In this document: piece after piece, positions 8,884 through 16,503 of the stretch
How positions within the stretch are numbered: the first letter of the stretch is position 1
Layout: every line of letters starts with the position of its first letter
Assembly: GCA_910575075.1 (NCBI GenBank)
Contig: CAJTCY010000001.1
Coordinates: forward strand, 82,702 to 146,701
DNA length: 64,000 nucleotides
Reading direction: 5' to 3'
From: Lachnospiraceae bacterium
GTDB taxonomy: Bacteria; Bacillota; Clostridia; Lachnospirales; Lachnospiraceae
The notes under the pieces: generated by a model
Database searches by the model: none
What the model saw: only the letters and a program-made list of their open reading frames with translations
Told to the model about the DNA's origin: nothing
Position numbers and translations under genes: made by a program

Positions 8884-8908
8884 TGTGAGTATCTCCTTTC
8901 TTTTATAT

Positions 8909-8937
8909 ATAGTATCATATATAGTACTATTTGTCAA
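8909..8937 (-). promoter_or_regulatory. hicAB promoter with overlapping palindrome
   Basis: Read on the minus strand: TTGACA (8937-8932), 17-base spacer, TACTAT (8914-8909). The spacer holds an imperfect palindrome, AGTA-N10-TACT at 8911-8928 with an ATATAT core, a plausible HicB operator. Confidence 0.7.
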
Positions 8938-9090
8938 TGAGATTATAGAGTGAATTTTCAAGGAAAGTATCAAAAGTAATGTTGATTAAAACTGTATTAA
9001 AAGTTATTGACAACAACAATAATAAGATGTAGAATAGTAGTATCAAAACAGACGAACGGTAGAAATGATACTGAAAGAAGGGGATTGCTT

Positions 9091-9768
9091 ATGTGTATGT
9101 ATGGATATTGCAGAATAAGTACAAAGCAACAGAGTATTGATAGACAGATACGGAACATTAAGAGCAGCTATGATAAAGCTGTAATAATACAGGAAGTATA
9201 TACAGGAACAAAGCAGGACAGACCAGAATGGAATAAGCTGTATAAGAAAGCAAAGGCAGGAGATACCATTATTTTTGATAGTGTATCGCGAATGAGCAGG
9301 AACGCAGATGAGGGCTTTTGTCTGTATGAAGAATTATATAATAGGGGTATAGAGCTTGTATTTCTGAAAGAGCCGCATATTAATACAAGTACATATAAGA
9401 AAGCGTTAGAGAGCAATATATCAATGACTGGAACAAATGTAGATTTTATTTTAGAGGGTGTGAATAAATATCTTATGTCGCTTGCGAAAGAGCAGATAAG
9501 GCTTGCATTTGAGCAATCAGAGAAAGAAGTACAGGATTTGCATCAAAGGACAAAAGAGGGTATAGAAACAGCAAGATTGAATGGTAAGCAGATAGGGCAG
9601 AAACAGGGAGCAAAGCTGACAACGAAAAAATCTATTGAAGCAAAGAAACAGATACAGAAGCATAGCAAAGATTTTAACGGTACTTTGTCAGATACGGATT
9701 GCATGAAACTGATAGGGCTTGCAAGGAATACATTTTATAAGTATAAGAGAGAATTGAAAGCAGAATAA
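9091..9768 (+). CDS. Serine recombinase (resolvase/invertase family)
   Basis: 225 residues. The catalytic domain begins at once, YGYCRISTKQQSIDRQ, with the presumed nucleophile Ser10; the arginine-containing FDSVSRMSRN lies near 62-71. The C-terminus (LIGLARNTFYKYKREL) is a short helix-turn-helix, as in small resolvases and invertases. It is too short to be a large serine integrase, so it is more likely to resolve or invert DNA than to integrate the islet. ATG at 9091 follows AAGAAGGGGA; an earlier in-frame start at 9007 lacks a ribosome site. Confidence 0.88.
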   Translation: MCMYGYCRISTKQQSIDRQIRNIKSSYDKAVIIQEVYTGTKQDRPEWNKLYKKAKAGDTIIFDSVSRMSRNADEGFCLYEELYNRGIELVFLKEPHINTSTYKKALESNISMTGTNVDFILEGVNKYLMSLAKEQIRLAFEQSEKEVQDLHQRTKEGIETARLNGKQIGQKQGAKLTTKKSIEAKKQIQKHSKDFNGTLSDTDCMKLIGLARNTFYKYKRELKAE

Positions 9769-10053
9769 AGATTGTTTAAGGCAGGGGTCTTGTGGACTGT
9801 TGCCTTTTCTTTTGGCTATAGGCGGTAGGTGGGGGTTTTATATAAAACCATGCATGCCCCCTGCTAAGTGGGCTTTTCTGCCGGGCATTTTCAAAAAGGC
9901 TTAGTCCTGCTACCAGTCTGAAAAATTTTTTGAAATATACAAAAAGGCGGTTTTGTGATAAAATAAAAGAGAAGTCGTTACCTGAATGTTTAGCCGACTT
10001 CCCTTAATATTCCGCATCTACTCAAATTATAGCAAAGGGGTAGGTGCATTGCA
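9769..10053 (+). other. Non-coding gap inside the islet
   Basis: Contains an AT-rich stretch and no gene, no strong promoter and no canonical terminator that I can see. A weak GGCA...TGCC pairing follows the recombinase stop. Confidence 0.4.
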
Positions 10054-10986
10054 ATGACGAATGAGCAAATTGTGTCTGAAATTAGGAACGGTTATTCTGT
10101 AGCGGATAATATGCAATTACTGTATGAAAGCAATCTGCCATTGACTAAGAAATTTATAAAGCCATTTGCCGCCTATGAGCCTATGGAGGACTTGTTGCAA
10201 GAAAGTTATTTTGGGTTATGGAAAGCAGTACAGCATTATGAAACATCTGAAAATGTGCGTTTTATGTCCTATGCTGAATATTGGATAAGGCAATCAGTAC
10301 AACGTTATCTTGAAAAATGCGGTTCGGTTGTACGCATACCGAGCCACACAAGGCAGAAAATAGCACGTTACAAGAAAACCGTACAGGAGTTAGAGCAGGA
10401 ACTAAGCAGAATACCAACGGGTAAAGAAATAGCTGATAGAATGGGCATATCTGTAGGACTGCTGCCGGAAATGAAAATACAGATGCAGGGGGGTAGCCAG
10501 TTTAGATACTCCATTAACTGATGATGACAGTTTGATACTTGCCGATACAGTGCAAGCCGATTTTAGCCTTGAAAATGATACCGTTGATAAAATTACAATG
10601 AACACTCTAAAAATGAGTTATGGGGCATTGTAAAGCGTTACACAGCGGAAAGAGAAAACCATGTTATCAGAGAAATTTTCATAAATAATCAGACTATGGC
10701 GGCGGTAACAAGAGCCGAAGGTATATCAATAGACCGTATAAGACAGATTAAAGAAAAGGGCTTGCGAAAGCTACGGATAGGCAAGGCAAAGCGTGAACTA
10801 CTGGAAAAGTTTGATATTGTGGAAGCAGGAGCATACAGGAACAGTGTAAGCAAATTTAATGAGCATGGTTTTACTTCTACGGTGGAATATATTGCTTTAC
10901 ACAGGGCAGAGATACAAGCGGAGTATGAAGAACGAAAGAAACAAATAGAAGCTTTGTTTGAGCATAGGAAAAGAAAGTGCTTATAA
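10054..10986 (+). pseudogene. Sigma-70-like factor with two compensating frameshifts
   Basis: The first 145 codons encode a sigma region 2 (MEDLLQESYFGLWKAVQHYE, then FMSYAEYWIRQSVQRYL) and region 3-like segment. At a run of six Gs (about 10488-10493) the frame shifts; reading one G fewer continues sensibly as GVASLDTPLTDDDSL. About 90 bases later, at ATTAC near 10590, a missing base must be restored to continue as NEHSKNELWGIVKRYTAE and then the region 4 helix-turn-helix TRAEGISIDRIRQIKEKGLR. Corrected, the product is about 310 residues, a normal mobile-element sigma factor. As read, translation ends at 10521. Sequencing error in the G run is the main alternative for the first shift. Confidence 0.8.
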
Positions 10987-11016
10987 GTGTTCAAAAATAG
11001 ATAAAAATATAGATGC

Positions 11017-11037
11017 GTAACACACCGATAGCACACA
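11017..11037 (+). repeat. Right pair of TAGCACACA-like repeats
   Basis: GTAACACACC at 11017-11026 and TAGCACACA at 11029-11037, in the same orientation as the left cluster at 7942-7987. Confidence 0.6.
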
Positions 11038-11066
11038 AATAGCCCTTAAAACCCTATAAAATCAAT

Positions 11067-11113
11067 AGTGGCAGTTTCGATTGAAGAAGCGGCTAAGGCA
11101 GGTAAGTTCTAAA
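11067..11113 (+). repeat. attR-like direct repeat, right boundary of islet
   Basis: Second copy of the GGGtGRT gene end including its stop, 45 of 47 bases identical to 7830-7876. Presumably the original chromosomal 3' end. Confidence 0.85.
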
Positions 11114-11137
11114 AAGAGTTCGCTTGCGAACTTTCAT
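11114..11137 (+). terminator. Displaced terminator-like hairpin of the GGGtGRT gene
   Basis: GTTCGC/GCGAAC with flanking AAAGA and CTTTC pairs, directly right of the attR-like repeat. It probably ended the GGGtGRT transcript before the islet inserted. Confidence 0.5.
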
Positions 11138-11646
11138 GCGAGGCGCATTTGCGAAGCAATGATTTCCCTTTGTGCCTCTGTAATGGTTTTTGTATTAAAA
11201 GGAATCGCGGGAGTGATTCCTTTTAATAACCCTATAAAATGGGCATTCCAGGTGTCCAGGGCTGGCCTATGTGATGAGTATGTGAGGCGTGACTTCATTG
11301 CGCCTTTTCCAGAAGAGCTGTTGTTGTGACAAAAGACTGGACAGTGAGCCAGTACAATGAACATATTTGCAAGAAAAAGTAGAGGGATCCAGATTTTTTG
11401 GTGAGCAGGCTCAGAAGGGTAAACAGGGGTATTGAGATTTTTTCAAGAAATCCTTGAATATTTGATTCCAGTATATTATAGGCATAAAAGGTGCTGCCGA
11501 TAGACGGTTGGCCAACAATGTATAGAAAAATAACCGCTTAGTTTGTCAGACGAGGGCGGTTATTTTTGTGTGCAGAAATGTTAATCCTGCGATTAATATT
11601 TCCCTTAAGATTCCCGTATTCCAAGCCAGTTGAAAGTTATCAAGTT
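11138..11646. other. Non-coding region between the two islets
   Basis: No gene that I can support. It holds a 13-bp perfect hairpin at 11194-11227 (ATTAAAAGGAATC/GATTCCTTTTAAT, 8-base loop) and a terminator-like hairpin at 11526-11567. An open frame at 11081-11329 runs through these structures and is not credible. Confidence 0.45.
11526..11567 (+). terminator. Rho-independent-like terminator
   Basis: AAAAATAACCGC at 11526-11537 pairs perfectly with GCGGTTATTTTT at 11556-11567. No coding gene ends here, so it may close a small RNA or be a relic. Confidence 0.65.
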
Positions 11647-11686
11647 GTATGCTAACATCCCAGCGCTGGGAGGCTTGCTGTGGTAG
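11647..11686 (+). repeat. 40-bp direct repeat, copy 1
   Basis: 38 of 40 bases match 16076-16115. Its centre is the perfect palindrome CCCAGCGCTGGG. Marks the left edge of a 4.4-kb segment carrying a two-component/ABC operon. Confidence 0.8.
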
Positions 11687-11752
11687 GGGCAATGGCTTGA
11701 GGGGTATTACAGTGTCAATGGATAGCGAATGCCTTATCAGGCACGTATAGCA

Positions 11753-12067
11753 TCATAAAAAGAGTGTAACATATGCCGATTTTACATGAACGTCTGAATA
11801 CGCAAATGAACTGTCTGTTATTTTAATATTCCCAGATTGGGAATTTATTTTTGCACTTTCCACTGTGAAATCAGACATCGCAATGTAGTCAGAATTATTG
11901 TTTAGAGAAAAATCAGAGCTGGAAACTGTTTCCAGTTTCATGTCGCCAGAGCCATTGCTCATTTCCTATAGAATCTTAGCATTTTTCGGAACATGAAGCG
12001 TAATCTTTTCTGATACACAAAGAACTATTCCTAAAATTTCTGCTGTTAATAATTTTTTTATACTCAC
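11753..12067 (-). pseudogene. DUF4097-like surface protein gene interrupted by a stop
   Basis: A GTG at 12067 with AAGGA 8 bases upstream begins MSIKKLLTAEILGIV and KITLHVPKNAKIL, then an in-frame TAG at 11966-11968. The same frame continues as MSNGSGDMKLETVSSSDFSL and further beta-strand repeats to 11753. Alternating GSGD/SGNIK-type motifs resemble DUF4097 adhesin-like beta-helix proteins, commonly found in operons with ABC exporters and two-component systems. The total is shorter than usual, so an internal deletion is also likely. It directly follows the permease gene. Confidence 0.6.
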
Positions 12068-12081
12068 ATTAACATTCCTTG

Positions 12082-12786
12082 CTATATCAAATCTTTACTT
12101 TGCACGTTTACGATTGACAGGACGGCAAAGCCTAAAGAAATGATTGTTAAAATAACAGGGAAAACGGCATTGTTTGCCATTGTAAAATCACCAACATTCG
12201 CTTGTGTAAGAAAAATCAGCAGAAATGAAGTGATAATGGTTGCTTTTGAAGATTTCAAAGCCACTCCAACAAACAAGGCAATAAAGCTCATACTTACAAT
12301 TACCACTGATTTTAATATTAATTGAACATAGAATGACAGGCTCCCAATGGAAAAATCAATCGCAAAGGATGAGTGCATAAATCTTGCTCCCATAAACACA
12401 CACAGGTAAATTGCCAGTTTTGTTACGATGAGTGCTATAAAATTAAAAGACCATACCGCAATCATTTGAGATGCCAGTATTTTCTGCCGTTTGATAGGGT
12501 AAGAAAACATCAGATTCATGGTCTTGTTTTTATATGCACTTACAATAAAGGTTGCTAACATTACACTGGTATAAATCAGAAACGCCATACTGGTAAACAA
12601 TTCAATTGGTGCAGAGATTACATCTGTCCCCGGTGCTGCGTCTAATGTGCCGTCTGGGTCATTTGCAATTCCCCAGAATGCCAAAGCAAAAACGAACAAG
12701 CCAAGCAAAAAGGCCATGATAATTGCTCCCCTAATATACTTCCCGATGTTGTTTTTCTTCCATTCAAGCCTGATTAACTTTAACAT
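12082..12786 (-). CDS. ABC-2 type transporter permease
   Basis: 234 residues with about six hydrophobic segments and a basic start (MLKLIRLEWKKNNIGKY), typical of ABC-2 permeases of the bacteriocin-immunity or Na+-export kind. Its ATG overlaps the ATPase gene by 7 bases, so the pair is translationally coupled. The substrate is unknown; the linked sensor kinase suggests a response to an envelope-active compound. Confidence 0.85.
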   Translation of the reverse strand: MLKLIRLEWKKNNIGKYIRGAIIMAFLLGLFVFALAFWGIANDPDGTLDAAPGTDVISAPIELFTSMAFLIYTSVMLATFIVSAYKNKTMNLMFSYPIKRQKILASQMIAVWSFNFIALIVTKLAIYLCVFMGARFMHSSFAIDFSIGSLSFYVQLILKSVVIVSMSFIALFVGVALKSSKATIITSFLLIFLTQANVGDFTMANNAVFPVILTIISLGFAVLSIVNVQSKDLI

Positions 12787-13703
12787 GATTTTCCTACCTC
12801 CCCTGTTATTTTCAAGAAATAATCCTCCAAGTTTTGCGTATGTTGGCTGATGGAAGAAATCCCTACATCATTCATCATCAATTCTTTCGAAATTTTTTGT
12901 GTGGTAGTCCCTCGTTCATAAATGCGTATGATAGTATTATCCACAATTTTAAAATTGCTCAACTGCATTTTTTCAGCCAACACATAGGATGCTTTTTTTA
13001 TATCTTCTACAACCAGTTCTATATATGCCGTATTCGTTTCCACAATCTCTTTCATGGAAATTTCTTTCATCATTTTTCCATGATGGATAACACCTACCGT
13101 ATCAGCGATACTTTCAATTTCTGGAAGGAGATGACTGGATATCATAAGTGTCATGCCATATTCTGTACATAACATTTTGAACAAATCTCTGATTTGTTTC
13201 ATTCCTGCGGGGTCTAACCCATTTGCAGGCTCGTCAAGAATCACTAACTCTGGTCTGCATAATATGGCACGGGCAATTCCCAGACGCTGCTTCATGCCTA
13301 GAGAGTACCGCTTAACAGGCTTATTTGCAGCATCAGCCAAATCTAACATTTGCATAGCTTCTTCTACGCTGCCTTTATTGTAATATCCCATATACTCACA
13401 ATGAAGCTGCAAGTTATCCTTTCCGCTCATATGCTCATAGAATGTTGGAAATTCAATAATGCTCCCCATACGTTTCAATACCTCATAAGAAGTATCCTCC
13501 AATGCTTCTCCAAACAATGCAACTGTACCATTTGTTGGCTTCCAAAGATTGGTAATCATCTTCATCACCGTAGTTTTCCCCGCCCCGTTCGGTCCTAAAA
13601 ATCCATATATCTCACCTTTCTTGATATGGATATTCACATCGGTAACTAATTCTTTGCCATCTATTACTTTGCTTAGGTGGTTCGTTTGTAAAATGTAAGA
13701 CAT
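12780..13703 (-). CDS. ABC transporter ATP-binding protein (BcrA/NatA-like)
   Basis: 307 residues. Walker A GPNGAGKTT near 37-45, signature YSLGMKQRLG near 138-147, Walker B with LVILDEPANGLDP near 155-167, and an H-loop SSHLLPE. The C-terminal about 90 residues form the extra domain usual in BcrA-type exporters. The ATG at 13703 follows AAAGGAGGCAAAA; in-frame codons upstream lack a ribosome site. Partner of the downstream permease. Both are on the minus strand after the kinase gene (136-base gap), so they form a response regulator-kinase-exporter cluster. Confidence 0.92.
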   Translation of the reverse strand: MSYILQTNHLSKVIDGKELVTDVNIHIKKGEIYGFLGPNGAGKTTVMKMITNLWKPTNGTVALFGEALEDTSYEVLKRMGSIIEFPTFYEHMSGKDNLQLHCEYMGYYNKGSVEEAMQMLDLADAANKPVKRYSLGMKQRLGIARAILCRPELVILDEPANGLDPAGMKQIRDLFKMLCTEYGMTLMISSHLLPEIESIADTVGVIHHGKMMKEISMKEIVETNTAYIELVVEDIKKASYVLAEKMQLSNFKIVDNTIIRIYERGTTTQKISKELMMNDVGISSISQHTQNLEDYFLKITGEVGKSC

Positions 13704-13839
13704 TTTTGCCTCCTTTCTTGATGAACACCCGCTTTTTATGGAACAACAGTATATCCAAAGGTGTTTTATGGATACCATTATAGCGATATAGATTTTCAAA
13801 ACTCTTGACTAATTCTTACGAATTTCTTTCGCTGATAAC

Positions 13840-14778
13840 TCAATAGCTTATTTTCTTTAATTTTACGGTAAAAGTAGTCTTAACATTTGGTATGCTGCTC
13901 AAAAATATATCGCCGCCTAAACTCTTTGCAAGATTCTGTGCAATTGTCAGTCCCAGACCATTTCCTTGTATTTCTCTGTTTCTGGAATCCTCCATTGTGT
14001 ATAATCTGTCAAACACATTTGATAGAAACTCCTGTTCAATCCCTTTCCCTTTATCAACCACGTCAATATATACACTGTTCTTATCCTGCCGTAAAAAAAC
14101 TCCCAGATATTTCCCATCAGCACCATAACGTATTACATTTGACAATAAGTTATATAAAATCCTTTGCAGGGCATCTTTATCCCCCTGCACAAACATTGAC
14201 GTTTCGGGAATATATAAATCGACCTTAAATTCTTTTTGCAGCAGAATATCGTAAAACTCTAAAACATTTTCCCTGCATACCTCATTGATATTGATTTTGC
14301 AAAGATTTATATTTGCATCACCAGATTCCAATTTTGCCAATGTGAAAAACTGATTGATAAGGTTCATAACCTGTTTCGCCTTTGTTTCAACTTTTTTAAT
14401 CATTTCATCATCAGAATTATTAAGGCGCATGATCTCCAAATAGCCCAATATAACCGTTAAAGGTGTTTTTATATCATGGGATATATTAGACAACATTTTT
14501 TTAGAAGATATTTCTTCCCTTTTAAAATCTGCCTTTATTTTCTGGCGTTCTATCAGCAGGCGGTTAATTTGTCCCCCTAATTCCATCAAAACAGGATTAT
14601 CTGTAAATACCATTATTTTCTCGTCGCTGCCGGTTTCAGAAATTTCCTCCAATTTTTGATTTATCCGCTTTATCTTCGCCTGAATCCCCCTGTTAAAAAT
14701 AAACCTTTGATATAAGACTATAAGAAACAGAAGCAATATAATAATCGCCAATAAAAATATGATTGTTTTATCACTCAT
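13840..14778 (-). CDS. Sensor histidine kinase
   Basis: 312 residues. One N-terminal membrane segment (about 6-23), almost no extracellular loop, then a HisKA domain with the phospho-accepting His101 in SNISHDIKTPLTV. The ATPase domain has an N box (NLLSNVIRYG, about 210), G1 (DKGKGIEQEF) and G2 (GNGLGLTIAQN). The lack of a sensing loop recalls kinases that sense through a partner transporter. The start overlaps the regulator gene by 8 bases. Confidence 0.92.
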   Translation of the reverse strand: MSDKTIIFLLAIIILLLFLIVLYQRFIFNRGIQAKIKRINQKLEEISETGSDEKIMVFTDNPVLMELGGQINRLLIERQKIKADFKREEISSKKMLSNISHDIKTPLTVILGYLEIMRLNNSDDEMIKKVETKAKQVMNLINQFFTLAKLESGDANINLCKININEVCRENVLEFYDILLQKEFKVDLYIPETSMFVQGDKDALQRILYNLLSNVIRYGADGKYLGVFLRQDKNSVYIDVVDKGKGIEQEFLSNVFDRLYTMEDSRNREIQGNGLGLTIAQNLAKSLGGDIFLSSIPNVKTTFTVKLKKISY

Positions 14779-15472
14779 TTTTTACCTCTCCCAGCTTATA
14801 CCCAATTCCCCATACTGTGATAATGTACTTTGGTTCACGGGGATTATCTTCTATTTTGTTCCGCAATCTGCTGATATGGACATTTACAGCATTTTCATCA
14901 CCAAAATAAGCATCATTCCATACATGGGAATATATTTGCTCCTTTGTATATACTTTCTTGGGATTTTGCAACAGCAGCTTTAAAATCTCAAATTCTTTTG
15001 ATGTAAGCTCTATTTTTCTTCCATCTTTTATTACTGAATAATCATTAATGTTCATAACAAGATTTCCGATTTTAAGTACTGGCTGCTGACTTGCAATTCC
15101 TGTGGCATACTGCGTACTTCTTCTGATATTTGCTTTAATCCGTGCTAATACCTCTGTAACAGAAAATGGTTTTGTTATATAATCATCTGCCCCCAGTCCA
15201 AGACCGAGTGTTTTATCAGAATCCGTATCTTTCGCCGATATGATGATAATTGGAACCGTATTATTTTCTCTGATTTTTCCCATAACTTCGATTCCGCTCA
15301 TTTTGGGGATCATCAAATCAAGAAGCACTAAACTAAAGCTATCCGAGAAAAATTTATCACAGGCACTTTCACCGTCATACGCCGTAACGACTTCAAATTC
15401 TTCTGTGGCCAAAAAATTCTTTAACATGGCACTGATTTCTACATCATCTTCAATCAATAAAATCTTATTCAC
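14771..15472 (-). CDS. OmpR-family response regulator
   Basis: 233 residues. Receiver domain with acidic pair EDD near 8-10, phosphorylated Asp52 in LLDLMIPKMSG and Lys near 102 in TKPF; the C-terminal winged helix ends with RLRNKIEDNPREPKYIITVWGIGYKL. The start is a GTG at 15472 with GGAGGA 9 bases upstream, giving the normal OmpR length; frames further upstream belong to a broken gene. Cognate partner of the following kinase. Confidence 0.93.
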   Translation of the reverse strand: MNKILLIEDDVEISAMLKNFLATEEFEVVTAYDGESACDKFFSDSFSLVLLDLMIPKMSGIEVMGKIRENNTVPIIIISAKDTDSDKTLGLGLGADDYITKPFSVTEVLARIKANIRRSTQYATGIASQQPVLKIGNLVMNINDYSVIKDGRKIELTSKEFEILKLLLQNPKKVYTKEQIYSHVWNDAYFGDENAVNVHISRLRNKIEDNPREPKYIITVWGIGYKLGEVKNE

Positions 15473-15473
15473 C

Positions 15474-15663
15474 CTAAACTTCCTCCGTTTCTTTTTTCTT
15501 AAAACGCCCATCTTTCGGCTTTGCTGCCGTCTTAGGAATCAGCCATACATGGCTTAACTCTCATTACATCGGGAATACGATTTGTGGCACATAATACTTG
15601 TATCCTCCGCTCAGACAGCCCCCATTTTTCAGCCGCTTCTTTTACACTCATATAACCGAACAT
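15474..15663 (-). pseudogene. Small helix-turn-helix protein, frameshifted
   Basis: From the ATG at 15663 (AAGGA about 10 bases upstream) it reads MFGYMSVKEAAEKWGLSERR, then IQVLCATNRIPDVMRV, the N-terminus of the small HTH proteins common on Clostridia mobile elements. The frame then derails near 15547; the +1 frame continues as WLIPKTAAKPKDGRFKKKET and ends with TAG at 15474-15476, right at the ribosome site of the response regulator. One extra base explains it. Its position suggests it was the first gene of the operon. Confidence 0.65.
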
Positions 15664-15747
15664 AAATATGAATTCCTTTACAAAACATTATAATGCGTTA
15701 AAACGATTATTACAATCAGAAACAATATCTTAAATATTTCTTGCACT

Positions 15748-15783
15748 AAAAACGGTAAGATTCTTAACCAATCTTACCGTTTT
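15748..15783. terminator. Bidirectional terminator hairpin
   Basis: AAAACGGTAAGATT and AATCTTACCGTTTT form a perfect 14-bp stem with a 7-base loop and A/T tracts on both sides. Confidence 0.8.
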
Positions 15784-15785
15784 GT

Positions 15786-15977
15786 CTATGATCTATAAAC
15801 ATTTTCGTTACCCATTATCTTCCTCGCACAAGCCCTTATGTTGTTAAGCCGCTCTTTCCATTCTAAGGCATTTTTTCTTTTGACGTTCTGCTGCCCTGTG
15901 CCTGTTTCATCAGCAGGCTGTATGTATAGGTTATCTTTAAGATAAGTAATCTCCTCGTTATTTATGGTGTAAAAGGC
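15786..15977 (-). pseudogene. 3' remnant of a mobile-element gene, family not recognised
   Basis: About 63 codons open on the minus strand, ending at 15786, preceded by an in-frame TGA and without a start. The translated tail is hydrophilic, with NEEITYLKDNLYIQPADETG and later LEWKERLNNIRACARKIMG. It looks like the C-terminus of a conjugation- or mobilisation-linked protein, but that is a guess from style and position next to the 40-bp repeat. Confidence 0.35.
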
Positions 15978-16503
15978 TCAGCAGCTGAGGAATTCTGGTC
16001 TTAAAAACTATTATATAGCTTCTTCCATTACCTGTAAGAAGACTGTGTATAAAGTGGCATATGACGCATGGAGCAGTATGCTGACATCCCAGCGCTGGGA
16101 GGCTGGCTGTGGTAGATGTAGACTTATGTCAATACTTTTTGTGTCTAAAATAGAAGTAATATATTATTAAGAAAAACACGAAACAGAGAAAATGTGCCAA
16201 AGGAAACAGGAAATGGAAGAAGCAGGTACAGTTTGGAGGTCATTAGGGCATTTCTTTTATGTTGTGGACAATGAACCTGCAACGTGTGAGGAAAATGGTG
16301 ATGAAATGGAGGAATGTAAAAGGTGTTACAGGTTACGTAAAGGCAAGGCATCTTTTGCTGTGTTTGGAAAATACAGAAAAAGATACCAGTATTGAGGTAA
16401 CCATTTTCCAAATTTATCCGATATAGACAATAGAAGTTAGTACAACAGAAATTAATGTATGTTGTGCTGGGTATAGGAATTGTTTTTCAAGGAGGAAATG
16501 AAG
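15978..16503. other. Gap containing direct repeat copy 2; no supported gene
   Basis: Contains the repeat at 16076-16115. An open frame at 16192-16395 (67 codons, plus strand) has no good ribosome site and no recognisable sequence. Confidence 0.4.
16076..16115 (+). repeat. 40-bp direct repeat, copy 2
   Basis: 38 of 40 bases match 11647-11686, again centred on CCCAGCGCTGGG. Right edge of the two-component/ABC islet. Confidence 0.8.

Larger units (their letters stand above)
7830..11113. mobile_element. Decayed integrative islet at the 3' end of the GGGtGRT gene
   Basis: About 3.2 kb between 47-bp direct repeats. It carries terminal clusters of a GTAGCACACA-like repeat, a short minus-strand coding remnant, hicAB, a serine recombinase and a sigma-factor gene with two frameshifts. 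A copy of the target gene's end restores the reading frame, the classic sign of site-specific integration into a gene end. No tyrosine integrase or large serine integrase is present, so it is probably a remnant of a larger element or is mobilised in trans. The original gene-end hairpin lies just beyond the right repeat. Confidence 0.75.

Noticed and set aside
9091-9768. Integrase responsible for inserting the islet
   Set aside because: The protein is a small resolvase/invertase; insertion at a 47-bp gene end fits a tyrosine integrase, which is absent.
11081-11329. 82-codon open frame
   Set aside because: It begins inside the attR-like repeat and runs through two hairpins; no ribosome site.
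16192-16395. 67-codon open frame upstream of the DUF6033 gene
   Set aside because: Weak start context and no recognisable sequence.
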